This document shows, in pieces, positions 45,075 through 54,397 of a stretch of 64,000 nucleotides of DNA. Position 1 is the stretch's first letter. Each line of letters begins with the position of its first letter. A program made the translations under genes and the position numbers. This DNA is from Winogradskyella immobilis. Lineage in GTDB: Bacteria; Bacteroidota; Bacteroidia; Flavobacteriales; Flavobacteriaceae. Under the pieces are notes generated by a model. It worked only from the letters and a program-made list of their open reading frames with translations, was not told the origin of the DNA and did not search any database. The DNA lies in NCBI RefSeq assembly GCF_021887715.1, contig NZ_JAIQXX010000009.1, positions 1 through 64,000 of the forward strand, given 5' to 3'.

Positions 45075-45791
45075 ATGACAACAGCCGCATTAATTATTAT
45101 AATCATCGGTATTTTTTGTGGTTTTTTTGTACAAACCGTTGTTGGTTTTGCAGGCGCATTAGTAGCTATGCCTATATTGCTGTTTGTATTAGATTTGCCA
45201 GAAGCAATTTCATATATCACAATATTTTATGCCATAGCAAGTATTTATCTGGTATATATAGAACGTAAAAATATCAACCGCAAAGTTGTTTTAAGACTAA
45301 TAATATCCTCGTTTATAGGTACTGGTATTGGTACATCGCTATTAACGTTGGGTAGCCCTGATGTTCTTAAAAGAGCTTTAGGGGTATTTATAATAGCTTA
45401 TGTTATATATGCATTTTTTAATAACAATAAAAAAAGAAATTGGTCTAAGCTAGAATTTTTGTTTGGTTTATTAGGAGGCTTTTTTTCTGGTTTATTTTCA
45501 ATTGGCGGCCCATTATATGTAATAATTGTTAAAAATGTTACTCCAGATATTAATACTTTTAGAGCGACAATGTTCGGTGTTTTAGGCGCAGTAACATTTA
45601 TACGAATTCCGTTTTTAACATATTCTGGCGTAATGACATTAGAACATTTGTATTATTCCTTATACATTTTACCATTCTTTATTTTAGCTATTATTCTAGG
45701 AAAAAAAATGTATTCAGTTTTAAATGAAAATCTATTAAAAAAAGGACTTTTAGCTCTGCTTCTTGTATCTGGAATTGTTCTAACATTTTAA
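45075..45791 (+). CDS. TauE/SafE-family membrane permease
   Basis: The 238-residue protein has about seven or eight hydrophobic helices and two copies of the family pattern: GFFVQTVVGFAGALVAMPIL near the start and GLLGGFFSGLFSIGGPLYVI in the second half. Members are proposed exporters of sulfite, sulfoacetate or related anions. A link to sulfonate metabolism is tempting because of the sulfonolipid-like genes near 58-60 kb, but these are far apart and the substrate is unknown. acs follows after 84 bp on the same strand. Confidence 0.88.
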   Translation: MTTAALIIIIIGIFCGFFVQTVVGFAGALVAMPILLFVLDLPEAISYITIFYAIASIYLVYIERKNINRKVVLRLIISSFIGTGIGTSLLTLGSPDVLKRALGVFIIAYVIYAFFNNNKKRNWSKLEFLFGLLGGFFSGLFSIGGPLYVIIVKNVTPDINTFRATMFGVLGAVTFIRIPFLTYSGVMTLEHLYYSLYILPFFILAIILGKKMYSVLNENLLKKGLLALLLVSGIVLTF

Positions 45792-45875
45792 AGTATAAAG
45801 TTTTCGTATTTTTAGGTGCTTTTAACTTTAAAGCAAAAACTATTGTGTTTTAATAAGTTTTATTAATTAGTAGTA

Positions 45876-47783
45876 ATGAGTAATTATCATATAAAACATT
45901 TAGAAGAATATTTTCAAGTATATAGAAAGTCAGTTAATAATCCTGAAGAATTTTGGGAAGAGATAGCTGAAGAACATTTTATTTGGAGAAAAAAATGGGA
46001 TTCAATTTTAGAATGGGATTTTTCTAAACCAGAAGTAAAGTGGTTTGAAGGAGCGCAACTCAATATTACTGAGAATTGTTTAGATAGGCATTTAACAACC
46101 CGAGCAGATAAAACAGCAATTTTATTTGAACCCAATAATCCAGAGGAACCTTCAGAGCATATTACATATAGACAGTTACACGAGCGTGTATGTCGATTTG
46201 CAAATGTGCTTCATGATAAAGGGATAAAAAAAGGGGATCGTGTATGTGTTTATTTGCCAATGATTCCTGAATTAGCAATCTCTATTCTAGCTTGCGCACG
46301 TATTGGCGCCATACATTCTGTTGTATTTGCAGGATTTTCCTCTACAGCATTATCAACACGTATTAATGATTGTGATGCTAAAATGGTGATAACATCAGAT
46401 GGTGGCTATCGTGGAGCAAAAACTATAGATTTAAAAACAATTGTCGATGAGGCTTTGGAAGATTGTCCCGGAGTAAAAGATGTATTAGTAGCTAAACGTA
46501 TTCACTCTGAAGTTGATATGAAATCAGGAAGAGATCATTGGTTACAACCTTTATTAGAAGAGGCTTATAGTGATTATACTGCAGAGATTATGAATGCAGA
46601 AGATCCTTTATTTATTTTATATACGTCAGGATCAACAGGAAAACCAAAAGGAATGCTTCATACCACAGCTGGTTATATGGTATATTCAGCATATACATTT
46701 AAAAACGTATTCCAATATAAAGAAAATGATGTGTATTGGTGCACTGCTGATATTGGATGGATTACAGGACATAGCTATATTGTATACGGACCATTAGCAA
46801 ACGGAGCAACTACAGTTATGTTCGAAGGTGTTCCTAGCTATCCAGATTACGGACGCTTTTGGAATATTGTTCAAAAACATAAAGTCACTCAATTTTATAC
46901 AGCACCAACAGCAATTAGAGCATTAGCCAAACAAGGCACAGAGTTGGTAGATAAATACGATTTATCATCACTTAAAGTATTAGGTACAGTTGGTGAACCT
47001 ATTAATGAAGAAGCATGGCATTGGTATAACGATAATGTAGGTAAAAAGAAAAGCCCAATTGTAGATACATGGTGGCAAACAGAAACAGGTGGAATTATGA
47101 TTACCCCAATTCCGTTTTCTACACCAACCAAACCTACCTATGCCACTCTGCCTTTTATAGGTATACAACCAACATTAATGGATGAGAAAGGGAATGAGAT
47201 AAAAGGAAACAAAGTAGATGGACGTTTATGTATTAAATTTCCATGGCCGTCTATGGCAAGAACGATATGGGGAAATCATCAGCGTTATAAAGACACTTAT
47301 TTTTCTGCATTTGAAAACATGTATTTTACTGGAGACGGAGCATTGCGAGACGAAGTAGGTTATTATAGAATTACGGGTCGTGTAGATGATGTTATTATTG
47401 TTTCAGGTCATAATATAGGGACAGCACCTATAGAAGATGCAATTAACGAGCATCCTGCTGTAGCTGAGTCTGCTATTGTTGGTTTCCCTCATGATGTTAA
47501 AGGCAGTGCGCTCTATGGCTACGTAACACTTAAAGATATGAGTGAAGACAGAAATCATGATAATCTCAGAAAAGAAATTAACCAAGTGATTACTGAACAT
47601 ATTGGACCTATTGCTAAACTCGATAAAATTCAATTTACCGATGGTTTACCAAAAACGCGCTCTGGTAAGATTATGCGTCGAATCTTGAGAAAGATAGCCT
47701 GTAAAGAAGCAGATCAATTGGGAGATATTAGCACATTGCTTAATCCTGAGGTAGTACAAAATATTATGGATGAAGCCTTATAA
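45876..47783 (+). CDS. acs: Acetyl-CoA synthetase
   Basis: This AMP-forming ligase activates acetate to acetyl-CoA. The 635 residues carry the family core: YTSGSTGKPKGMLHTTAGYM (AMP-binding P-loop), DTWWQTETGG and YFTGDGALRDE, then GRVDDVIIVSGHNIGTAPIE. The C-terminal motif LPKTRSGKIMRRILRK includes Lys598, the residue acetylated to switch Acs off in other bacteria. The length and the WWQTETGG motif favour acetate over longer acids. A HAD phosphatase gene follows after 9 bp, probably on the same transcript. Confidence 0.95.
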   Translation: MSNYHIKHLEEYFQVYRKSVNNPEEFWEEIAEEHFIWRKKWDSILEWDFSKPEVKWFEGAQLNITENCLDRHLTTRADKTAILFEPNNPEEPSEHITYRQLHERVCRFANVLHDKGIKKGDRVCVYLPMIPELAISILACARIGAIHSVVFAGFSSTALSTRINDCDAKMVITSDGGYRGAKTIDLKTIVDEALEDCPGVKDVLVAKRIHSEVDMKSGRDHWLQPLLEEAYSDYTAEIMNAEDPLFILYTSGSTGKPKGMLHTTAGYMVYSAYTFKNVFQYKENDVYWCTADIGWITGHSYIVYGPLANGATTVMFEGVPSYPDYGRFWNIVQKHKVTQFYTAPTAIRALAKQGTELVDKYDLSSLKVLGTVGEPINEEAWHWYNDNVGKKKSPIVDTWWQTETGGIMITPIPFSTPTKPTYATLPFIGIQPTLMDEKGNEIKGNKVDGRLCIKFPWPSMARTIWGNHQRYKDTYFSAFENMYFTGDGALRDEVGYYRITGRVDDVIIVSGHNIGTAPIEDAINEHPAVAESAIVGFPHDVKGSALYGYVTLKDMSEDRNHDNLRKEINQVITEHIGPIAKLDKIQFTDGLPKTRSGKIMRRILRKIACKEADQLGDISTLLNPEVVQNIMDEAL

Positions 47784-47792
47784 AATAGATAG

Positions 47793-48452
47793 ATGTTAAA
47801 AGCGGTATTATTTGATATGGATGGAGTGGTTGTAAATACAGAACCATTACATCATAAAGCATATTACAAAATGTTTTCAGATGTAAACATAGAAGTATCT
47901 CAAGCATTATACGAATCGTTTACAGGTCAATCTACTATTACTATTTGTAGGTACTTAGTAGATCACTTTAATTTAAAACACGAACCAGAAATTTTAGTGC
48001 AATTAAAACGTAAACATTTTAAGTATTTGTTTGAAAATGATACATCACTTACATTAATTGATGGCGTATTAGAACGTATTAAAGATTACTATAATAATGG
48101 ATTAACTTTAGTTTTGGCATCATCCGCATCAATGCCTAATATTAATAGAATATTTGAGCGTTTTGATTTAAATCAATATTTTATAGCTAAACTTAGTGGT
48201 GCAGATTTAAAAGCATCAAAACCGCATCCTGAAATTTTTATAAATGCAGCAAAAGTTTCGGGTTACAAAACGGAAGAGTGTGTTGTTATTGAAGATTCAA
48301 CTAATGGGATGTTAGCATCTAAAGCAGCTGGTATTTTTTGTATCGGATATCACGGTGATATTAAATCAACTCAAGACTTTAGTTTAGCAGATTATGTGAT
48401 TAAAGATTTTTCTGAAATTGAATATTTAAAATTAAAGTCAATTTTCGCATAA
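47793..48452 (+). CDS. HAD-superfamily phosphatase (beta-phosphoglucomutase-like)
   Basis: The 219-residue cytoplasmic enzyme has the HAD motifs in order: the nucleophile motif FDMDGVVVNTEPLHHKAYY, a small helical cap, LVLASSASMPNI (motif II), a Lys in KASKPHPEIF (motif III) and VIEDSTNGMLAS (motif IV). It falls in the cap-I group with beta-phosphoglucomutase and sugar-phosphate phosphatases. The exact substrate is not readable. It follows acs by 9 bp, suggesting co-expression, though the metabolic link is unclear. Confidence 0.9.
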   Translation: MLKAVLFDMDGVVVNTEPLHHKAYYKMFSDVNIEVSQALYESFTGQSTITICRYLVDHFNLKHEPEILVQLKRKHFKYLFENDTSLTLIDGVLERIKDYYNNGLTLVLASSASMPNINRIFERFDLNQYFIAKLSGADLKASKPHPEIFINAAKVSGYKTEECVVIEDSTNGMLASKAAGIFCIGYHGDIKSTQDFSLADYVIKDFSEIEYLKLKSIFA

Positions 48453-48503
48453 AACTTGTAACAATTTCGGTTATAAATCGTCTTACAAGAAATTCTTATC
48501 GTT

Positions 48504-49865
48504 ATGAAAAAAGCTACCATTCTATTATTGCTAATGTTGATCACTTCAGTAATAAGCGCTCAAAATAAAATTCCTCAAGATGTAAAAGATCATATTAAAA
48601 CTAGAGTGGATCAAGGATTTAATATGGGTATAGCTGTAGCGCATATTGATGGTGACGAAGTAGAATATTTTAATTATGGAAAAACAGCTAAAAATGGATC
48701 CGACGTAACAAATACAACAGTATTTGAAATAGGCTCTATTTCTAAAACATTTACAACAATACTGTTAGCTGAGCAACTATTAAATGGTAGTATGAGTTTA
48801 GATGATCCGGTGTCTAAATATTTACCTAAAGATAAAAAAGTTCCATCAAGAAATGAGAGACAAATTACTTTAAAAGATATAGCAACACATTCATCTGCTT
48901 TACCTAGAATGCCAAACAATTTTAATCCAGCTGATGGAAATGATCCATTTGCAGATTATGGTGCTGAGGAGCTTTTTACATTTTTATCATCTTATGAGTT
49001 GACAAGAGATATTGGAGCTCAATACGAATATTCAAACTTGGCTATGGGTTTACTTGGTTACATTTTAGAACTTCATACAGGAAAAACATATCAAGAACTG
49101 ATAACAGAGAGAATAGGAAACCCGTTAAAGATGAACGATATAAACGTAAGAGTCTCTCAAGATATGCAAAAACGATTGGCTATTGGTCATAATGAAGAAG
49201 GTAATGCAGTAGCAAATTGGAATTTTGATGTATTAGCTGGTGCTGGAGCATTAAAATCTACAACTGAAGATATGGTAAAATTTATTAAAGCTAATATTAA
49301 TGGAGATGATTCAGATTTAGCTAACGCGATGAAATTAACACACCAAGCTACTTATAGTGCGCCATCTCAAAATCTTGAAATAGGATTAGCATGGCATTAT
49401 GCGGTTAATAATACTATTGTATGGCATAATGGTGGTACAGGTGGTTATAGAGCTTTTGCAGGATTTGTAAAAGGAACAAACAAAGGAGTAGTAGTCTTAA
49501 CTAACAGCTCTGAGTCTGTTGATCAAATAGGTTTAAAATTATTAAATCCATCATTACAACTTACGTTACCTAAAAAACAAGTTCATAAGGAAGAAATTGA
49601 AATGTCTAATGAAATTTTAGACACATATGTTGGTGAATATGAATTAGCTCCAAATTTTATAATAACTGTAACACGTAAGGATAACAACTTATTTCTTCAA
49701 GCTACAGGACAACCAGAATTTCAGGTTTTTGCATCAGCAAAAAACGAGTTTTTCTTAAAAGTAGTAGAGGCTAGTATAACGTTTAATGTAAATGACCAAG
49801 GGAAAGTAGAAAGTCTAACTTTACATCAAAATGGACAAAATGCTCCTGGAAAAAAGATTAAATAG
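48504..49865 (+). CDS. Exported serine hydrolase, class C beta-lactamase/AmpH type
   Basis: The 453-residue protein has a signal peptide (MKKATILLLLMLITSVISAQ) and a serine-dependent penicillin-recognising fold. The SxxK motif is Ser78-Ile-Ser-Lys81 (FEIGSISKTF), a YSN motif appears in YEYSNLAMGLLG and the third motif HNGGTGGY is present. A C-terminal lipocalin-like DUF3471 part (about 360-450, LDTYVGEYELAPNFIITV) is common in this family. It may act as a D-aminopeptidase or esterase; real beta-lactam hydrolysis cannot be inferred. It is a stand-alone gene. Confidence 0.9.
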   Translation: MKKATILLLLMLITSVISAQNKIPQDVKDHIKTRVDQGFNMGIAVAHIDGDEVEYFNYGKTAKNGSDVTNTTVFEIGSISKTFTTILLAEQLLNGSMSLDDPVSKYLPKDKKVPSRNERQITLKDIATHSSALPRMPNNFNPADGNDPFADYGAEELFTFLSSYELTRDIGAQYEYSNLAMGLLGYILELHTGKTYQELITERIGNPLKMNDINVRVSQDMQKRLAIGHNEEGNAVANWNFDVLAGAGALKSTTEDMVKFIKANINGDDSDLANAMKLTHQATYSAPSQNLEIGLAWHYAVNNTIVWHNGGTGGYRAFAGFVKGTNKGVVVLTNSSESVDQIGLKLLNPSLQLTLPKKQVHKEEIEMSNEILDTYVGEYELAPNFIITVTRKDNNLFLQATGQPEFQVFASAKNEFFLKVVEASITFNVNDQGKVESLTLHQNGQNAPGKKIK

Positions 49866-49877
49866 AAAAAACAAAGA

Positions 49878-50375
49878 TTAATTATCCTTTTTCTTTTTCT
49901 TCTTTTTCTTCTTCTTTTTGATGTTTTTCTTTGCGTCACTCTCACTAAATTTACCAGTGATAAAATCATTAACCTTAACCATGTCGGCTTCAGATATTAT
50001 AGTTTTTAACTCGGCAAAATGAGCTTCATTAAATAATTTCTCAGCATCTTCACGCTCTCTAGTAGAAGCAAAAGGAAATTTGTAAAACTCATTCTTTTTT
50101 TCAAAATAATCATTAAGCGTTTGCTTTATAATTTCTTTTTGAAATTCATCAGCTTTCAAAGTGCTTAAAAAATTAGTAATTAATTCTTCCTTACGTTCTT
50201 CAAGTTTCTTTGCAAATCTTTCTTTTTGTGCTTCTGAAGGTGGTTGATTTTGAGTAGCTGCCGATTGTGTGCGTCTTAAAGGATCAATACCTCTTCTACT
50301 ACGGTTATTGTATTGACCAAATACCGTGATGCTAATCATTGCAAAACATACAAATAATAAAATTTTCTTATTCAT
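49878..50375 (-). CDS. Exported helical protein with Lys-rich C-terminal tail
   Basis: The ATG at 50375 gives a signal peptide (MNKKILLFVCFAMISITVFGQ). Of the 165 residues, the first third is polar and basic (NNRSRRGIDPLRR), the middle is helical (QKERFAKKLEERKEELITNF, then KADEFQKEIIKQTLNDYFEKK) and the end is a run of about 12 lysines followed by Asp-Asn. I do not recognise a family; the middle has the look of Spy/CpxP-like periplasmic helical proteins, which is only a suggestion. It follows the ArsC-like gene by 12 bp and is probably co-transcribed with it. Confidence 0.7.
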   Translation of the reverse strand: MNKKILLFVCFAMISITVFGQYNNRSRRGIDPLRRTQSAATQNQPPSEAQKERFAKKLEERKEELITNFLSTLKADEFQKEIIKQTLNDYFEKKNEFYKFPFASTREREDAEKLFNEAHFAELKTIISEADMVKVNDFITGKFSESDAKKNIKKKKKKKKKKKDN

Positions 50376-50387
50376 AATATATAGCAT

Positions 50388-50729
50388 TTATATAATATCT
50401 AATATTTTTTCAGGTGGACGACCTATAATAGCTTTATTTTCATTAATAACTATTGGGCGCTCTATAAGTTTTGGATATTTTACCATAGCAGTTACAATAT
50501 CACTGTCACTTAATGTTTTCCCTTTATATTGTTCTTTCCAAATAGCTTCATTAGTTCTTACTAAATCTATTGGATTGATGCCCAATTTACTAATAATTTC
50601 ATTAAGTTCTTTTTCTGTAGGTATATTTTCTAAATAAGTAACAACTTCAAAATCGACATTGGCGTCTTTTAGCAACTCTAATCCTTGCCTAGATTTTGAA
50701 CATCTTGAGTTGTGGTAAATAGTAATCAT
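50388..50729 (-). CDS. ArsC-family reductase-like protein
   Basis: This 113-residue thioredoxin-fold protein has Cys10 in YHNSRCSKSRQGLELL. The family segments SKLGINPIDLVRTNEAIWKE and RPIVINENKAIIGRPPEKIL follow, including the Arg that contacts arsenate in ArsC (IERPIV). Glutaredoxin-linked arsenate reductase is the nearest named role. The close relatives Spx and YffB share the fold; Spx has a CXXC, absent here (CSKS). No ars operon is nearby, so a role in arsenic resistance is unproven. Confidence 0.85.
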   Translation of the reverse strand: MITIYHNSRCSKSRQGLELLKDANVDFEVVTYLENIPTEKELNEIISKLGINPIDLVRTNEAIWKEQYKGKTLSDSDIVTAMVKYPKLIERPIVINENKAIIGRPPEKILDII

Positions 50730-50769
50730 TTTATGCTGAATTTATTTCGTAGCTTTTATTAAACAATTA

Positions 50770-51868
50770 TTATGCCGTATCTTTTTGCCCCATCATCATT
50801 AGGTAAGCTTTTAGAAACGGTTCTAAATCTCCATCCATAACAGCATCTACATTGCCAGTTTCATGAGTAGAACGCACATCTTTAACTAACTTATAAGGAT
50901 GCATAACATAGTTGCGAATTTGACTGCCCCATTCAATTTTCATTTTGCTAGCTTCTATATCTTCACGTTGCGCCATTTGTTTTTGTAATTCTATTTCGTA
51001 TAACTGTGACTTAAGCATTTGCATAGCCCGAGTTCTATTATCGTGCTGAGAACGGGTTTCAGAACATTGAATTTGTATACCTGAAGGTTTATGTAATAGC
51101 TGAACTTTAGTTTCTACTTTATTTACATTTTGTCCTCCAGCACCACTAGATCTAGCAGTAGTAATTTCAATATCAGCAGGATTAATTTCTATTTCTATAG
51201 TATCATCAACTAACGGATAGACATACACAGAGGCGAAACTGGTATGGCGTTTAGCATTGCTGTCAAACGGTGATATGCGTACCAAACGGTGTACACCATT
51301 TTCACCTTTTAACCAACCAAAAGCATATGCGCCTTCTATCTCTAATGTTACAGTTTTTATCCCAGCAACATCTCCTTCTTGCAAGTTGAGTTCTTTAACT
51401 TTAAATCCACTTTTTTCTGCGTACATTAAATACATACGCATTAGCATGCTCGCCCAATCACAACTTTCAGTGCCACCAGCACCAGCAGTTATTTGTAATA
51501 CAGCACTAAGACTGTCTCCTTCATCAGAAAGCATGTTTTTAAATTCTAACTTTTCAATAGCATGTGTCGCTTTTTTATAGCGAGATTCAACATCTTCTAA
51601 AGTGGCTTCATCCTCTTTATAGAATTCGTAAATAATCTCTAAATCTTCATGTAAAGTTTGTGCGCTACCAAAATCGTTAACCCAACTTTTCTTTTCTCGT
51701 AATGATTTCATAACAGCTTCAGCTTTTTTAGAATCATTCCAAAAATTTGGATCAAACGTTTGCTCTTCTTCGTTACTAATTTCTATGCGTTTAGCATCTA
51801 AGTCAAAGATACTGTCTAAGTGCGTCTAGACGGGAATTAAGATCTTTTATTTGATCTGATGTAATCAT
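50770..51868 (-). CDS. prfB: Peptide chain release factor 2, made by programmed +1 frameshift
   Basis: RF2 ends translation at UGA and UAA. Frame 1 starts at the ATG at 51868 and reads [21 protein letters not shown], then UGA. Skipping one base within CTT TGA C (CTT at 51808-51806, TGA at 51805-51803) continues as [20 protein letters not shown], giving 365 residues in all. The body has the SPF-type anticodon loop ([15 protein letters not shown]) and the catalytic GGQ in [15 protein letters not shown] shorter reading from the ATG at 51711 would lack the N-terminal domain. RF2 levels control the frameshift in other bacteria. Confidence 0.95.
51803..51808 (-). promoter_or_regulatory. prfB frameshift site (CTT TGA)
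   Basis: On the minus strand the slippery codon CTT precedes an in-frame TGA and a C, the canonical RF2 context. The usual internal Shine-Dalgarno (AGGGGG-like) 3-5 nt before CTT is absent: the bases before it read GACGCACTTAGACAGTAT. Confidence 0.9.
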
Positions 51869-51973
51869 GTATTGTTATAATTTTCACAAATATAATGACG
51901 TGTTTTAAAAGCACACTATTTTTGAATCACTTTTTATAAGATTTTCCGTAGTTTTAAGCTTCAAAATTTTAAA

Positions 51974-54370
51974 ATGAAAAACAAACTTCTAACCGCCGTT
52001 ATTTTGCTTGCTTGTTTTAGTCTGCATGCTCAAATTCTTAAAAAAACCAATTTAAAATCCTATTCAGGTTATTTCGATTTTTATTACGAAGATTCTACGG
52101 ATAAAATTTACTTAAAAGTTAAAAAACTAAACGAAGATTTTCTCTATGTAAACTCTTTAGCTTCTGGTGTTGGTAGTAATGACATAGGTTTAGATAGAGG
52201 ACAATTAGGGAGTACACGTGTAGTACATTTTAAAAAAGCAGGTAATAAGTTATTATTAGTTCAGCCTAACCAAAATTATAGAGCTATAACTGACAATATA
52301 TTAGAGAAAAAAAGTATAGAGCAAGCATTTGCGAAATCTGTATTGTTTGGCTTCAAAATTTTATCTCAAGACAAATCAGAATACGTTATAGATATTACAC
52401 CATTTTTAATGCAAGACGCACATGGCGTTGCTGGTCGATTAAGAGGTCGAGGAGAAGGATCGTATAAAGTAGATGCTTCAAAAAGCGCATTGGCTTTAGA
52501 ACGTACTAAAGCATTTCCTGAAAATGTTGAATTTGAATCTTTATTAACTTTATCTGGTCAACCAACAGGAAGAAATTTAAGAAGTGTTACTCCTACGGGT
52601 TCATTGGTAACCGTAATTCAACACCACTCATTTGTAAAATTACCAGACAGTAATTACAAACCAAGAGCGTTTGATCCTCGTAGTGGATCCATTTCCATAT
52701 CGTATTTAGATTATGCAACACCGATACAAGAGCCGATTAGAAAACGCTATATCACACGTCACCGTTTAGAAAAGAAAAACCCAAACGAAGCTATTAGTGA
52801 GGCTAAAGAGCCTATTATTTATTATTTAGATCCAGGTACTCCAGAGCCTGTACGTTCTGCTTTGTTAGAAGGAGCACGTTGGTGGAATGAAGCTTATGAA
52901 GCTATTGGTTTTAAAAATGCATTTCAAGTTAAGATGCTTCCAGCTGATGCGGACCCTATGGATTGCCGCTACAACGTCATTCAGTGGGTACACCGTTCCA
53001 CTCGCGGTTGGAGTTATGGTGCTTCTGTAACTGACCCAAGAACCGGTGAGATTATAAAAGGTCATGTGAGTTTAGGGAGTTTACGCATTCGGCAAGACTT
53101 TATGATTGCTCAAGCTTTAATGAATAAACCTTTTGCAGAACGTGATGATAATTATCAACCGATGTTAAATATGGCATTAGCCCGTATTAGACAATTAAGT
53201 GCTCATGAAGTTGGCCATACTATTGGGTTTGCTCACAATTTTGCTGCAAGTACAAACAATAGAGCATCAGTTATGGATTATCCACATCCTAAATTGTCTA
53301 TGGTTAATGGAAATCTAGATATAAGTAATGCTTACGATACAGGTATTGGTAATTGGGATAAAGTGACTGTTGCTTATAGCTATTCAGATTTTGGAAATAT
53401 TACAAATGAAAAAGGTGTTTTAAATACTATTTTAAAGAAAGCTCAAGACGACGGTTTACGCTTTATTTCAGATTCAGATGCTAGAGCTGCTGGAGGAGCT
53501 CATGCTTTAGCACATTTATGGGATAATGGCAGTAGTGCAGCTGAAGAATTAAATAATGCCTTAGAGTTAAGACAAAATGCAATTTCAAATTTCTCTAAAG
53601 ATAATATTAGAAGTTACGAACCTTATTCAGTTCTAGAAGATGTATTTGTGCCTTTATATTTTTATCACCGTTATCAAGTTGAAGCAGCTACTAAAGTTAT
53701 TGGAGGTTTAGATTATAACTATGCTGTAAAAGGAGACGGACAATTAATTACAGCACCAGTACCACCAAAATTACAAAAAGAAACACTCGATGCTATTTTA
53801 AAAACCTTATCTGCAAAAACCATAGCTATTCCAAAAGATAAACTAAGATTATTTCCACCAAGAGCTTTTGGTTATGGACGTTCTAGAGAATCTTTTTCGA
53901 GTAAAACAGGAGTTGCTTTTGATCCGTTGAGTGCGGCTAATACTGCTAGTGACATGACTTTACGCTTTTTATTACATCCACAACGAGCAAATCGTATGGT
54001 TCAGCAAAAAAGTTTGGATGACAGTCAAGTTGGATTACTAGATGTATTGAATACTTTAATTAAAAATTCATTTCAAAAAAGACAGTCTGAAGCTTATCTA
54101 AACGAAGTTCAACAGCAAGTCAATGGTAATGTGTTAAAATACATAATGAATTTGGCGGTAAATAATCAAGGGTATTTTCAGGTTAATGCTATTGCTAACA
54201 AAGCAATTAATGATTTAGAAGCTAGTTTATCAAATTCAGTTTACGATATGCAATTCAAAGCAATTATAAAAGAATTTAGAACACATCCAGAAAAGTTTAA
54301 ATTAGAAATTTCTCCAAGAATACCTGATGGTTCCCCAATAGGGAGTGATATCTGTACTTATAATAATTAA
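51974..54370 (+). CDS. Large exported zinc metalloprotease (DUF5117/DUF5118 type)
   Basis: The 798-residue protein has a signal peptide (MKNKLLTAVILLACFSLHAQ). The N-terminal half (about 30-250) matches the DUF5118/DUF5117 arrangement of Bacteroidota metalloproteases (SYSGYFDFYYEDSTDKIYL, DIGLDRGQLGSTRVVHF). The metzincin-like zinc motif HEVGHTIGFAH places the ligands at His411, His415 and His421 with Glu412 as base, followed by ASVMDYPHPKL (the Met-turn). It probably degrades proteins in the periplasm or outside. No T9SS sorting domain is seen. The threonine aldolase gene lies 27 bp downstream. Confidence 0.9.
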   Translation: MKNKLLTAVILLACFSLHAQILKKTNLKSYSGYFDFYYEDSTDKIYLKVKKLNEDFLYVNSLASGVGSNDIGLDRGQLGSTRVVHFKKAGNKLLLVQPNQNYRAITDNILEKKSIEQAFAKSVLFGFKILSQDKSEYVIDITPFLMQDAHGVAGRLRGRGEGSYKVDASKSALALERTKAFPENVEFESLLTLSGQPTGRNLRSVTPTGSLVTVIQHHSFVKLPDSNYKPRAFDPRSGSISISYLDYATPIQEPIRKRYITRHRLEKKNPNEAISEAKEPIIYYLDPGTPEPVRSALLEGARWWNEAYEAIGFKNAFQVKMLPADADPMDCRYNVIQWVHRSTRGWSYGASVTDPRTGEIIKGHVSLGSLRIRQDFMIAQALMNKPFAERDDNYQPMLNMALARIRQLSAHEVGHTIGFAHNFAASTNNRASVMDYPHPKLSMVNGNLDISNAYDTGIGNWDKVTVAYSYSDFGNITNEKGVLNTILKKAQDDGLRFISDSDARAAGGAHALAHLWDNGSSAAEELNNALELRQNAISNFSKDNIRSYEPYSVLEDVFVPLYFYHRYQVEAATKVIGGLDYNYAVKGDGQLITAPVPPKLQKETLDAILKTLSAKTIAIPKDKLRLFPPRAFGYGRSRESFSSKTGVAFDPLSAANTASDMTLRFLLHPQRANRMVQQKSLDDSQVGLLDVLNTLIKNSFQKRQSEAYLNEVQQQVNGNVLKYIMNLAVNNQGYFQVNAIANKAINDLEASLSNSVYDMQFKAIIKEFRTHPEKFKLEISPRIPDGSPIGSDICTYNN

Positions 54371-54397
54371 AATAAAATCCATTTCTCAGAGAATAAT

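Noticed and set aside
45032-45268. 78-codon plus-strand open frame overlapping the TauE/SafE gene start
   Set aside because: It begins at a weak codon and overlaps the conserved N-terminus of the permease in another frame.
48504-49865. True class C beta-lactamase
   Set aside because: The SxxK, YSN and HNGG motifs also fit AmpH-like or esterase members, and the DUF3471-like tail argues against a resistance enzyme.
50388-50729. Arsenic-resistance operon
   Set aside because: Only an ArsC-like gene is present, with no arsR, arsB or acr3 nearby, so resistance cannot be claimed.
50770-51711. prfB as a 313-residue gene starting at the ATG at 51711
   Set aside because: The upstream sequence encodes the missing RF2 N-terminus across a canonical CTT TGA C frameshift site, so the shorter start is not the real one.
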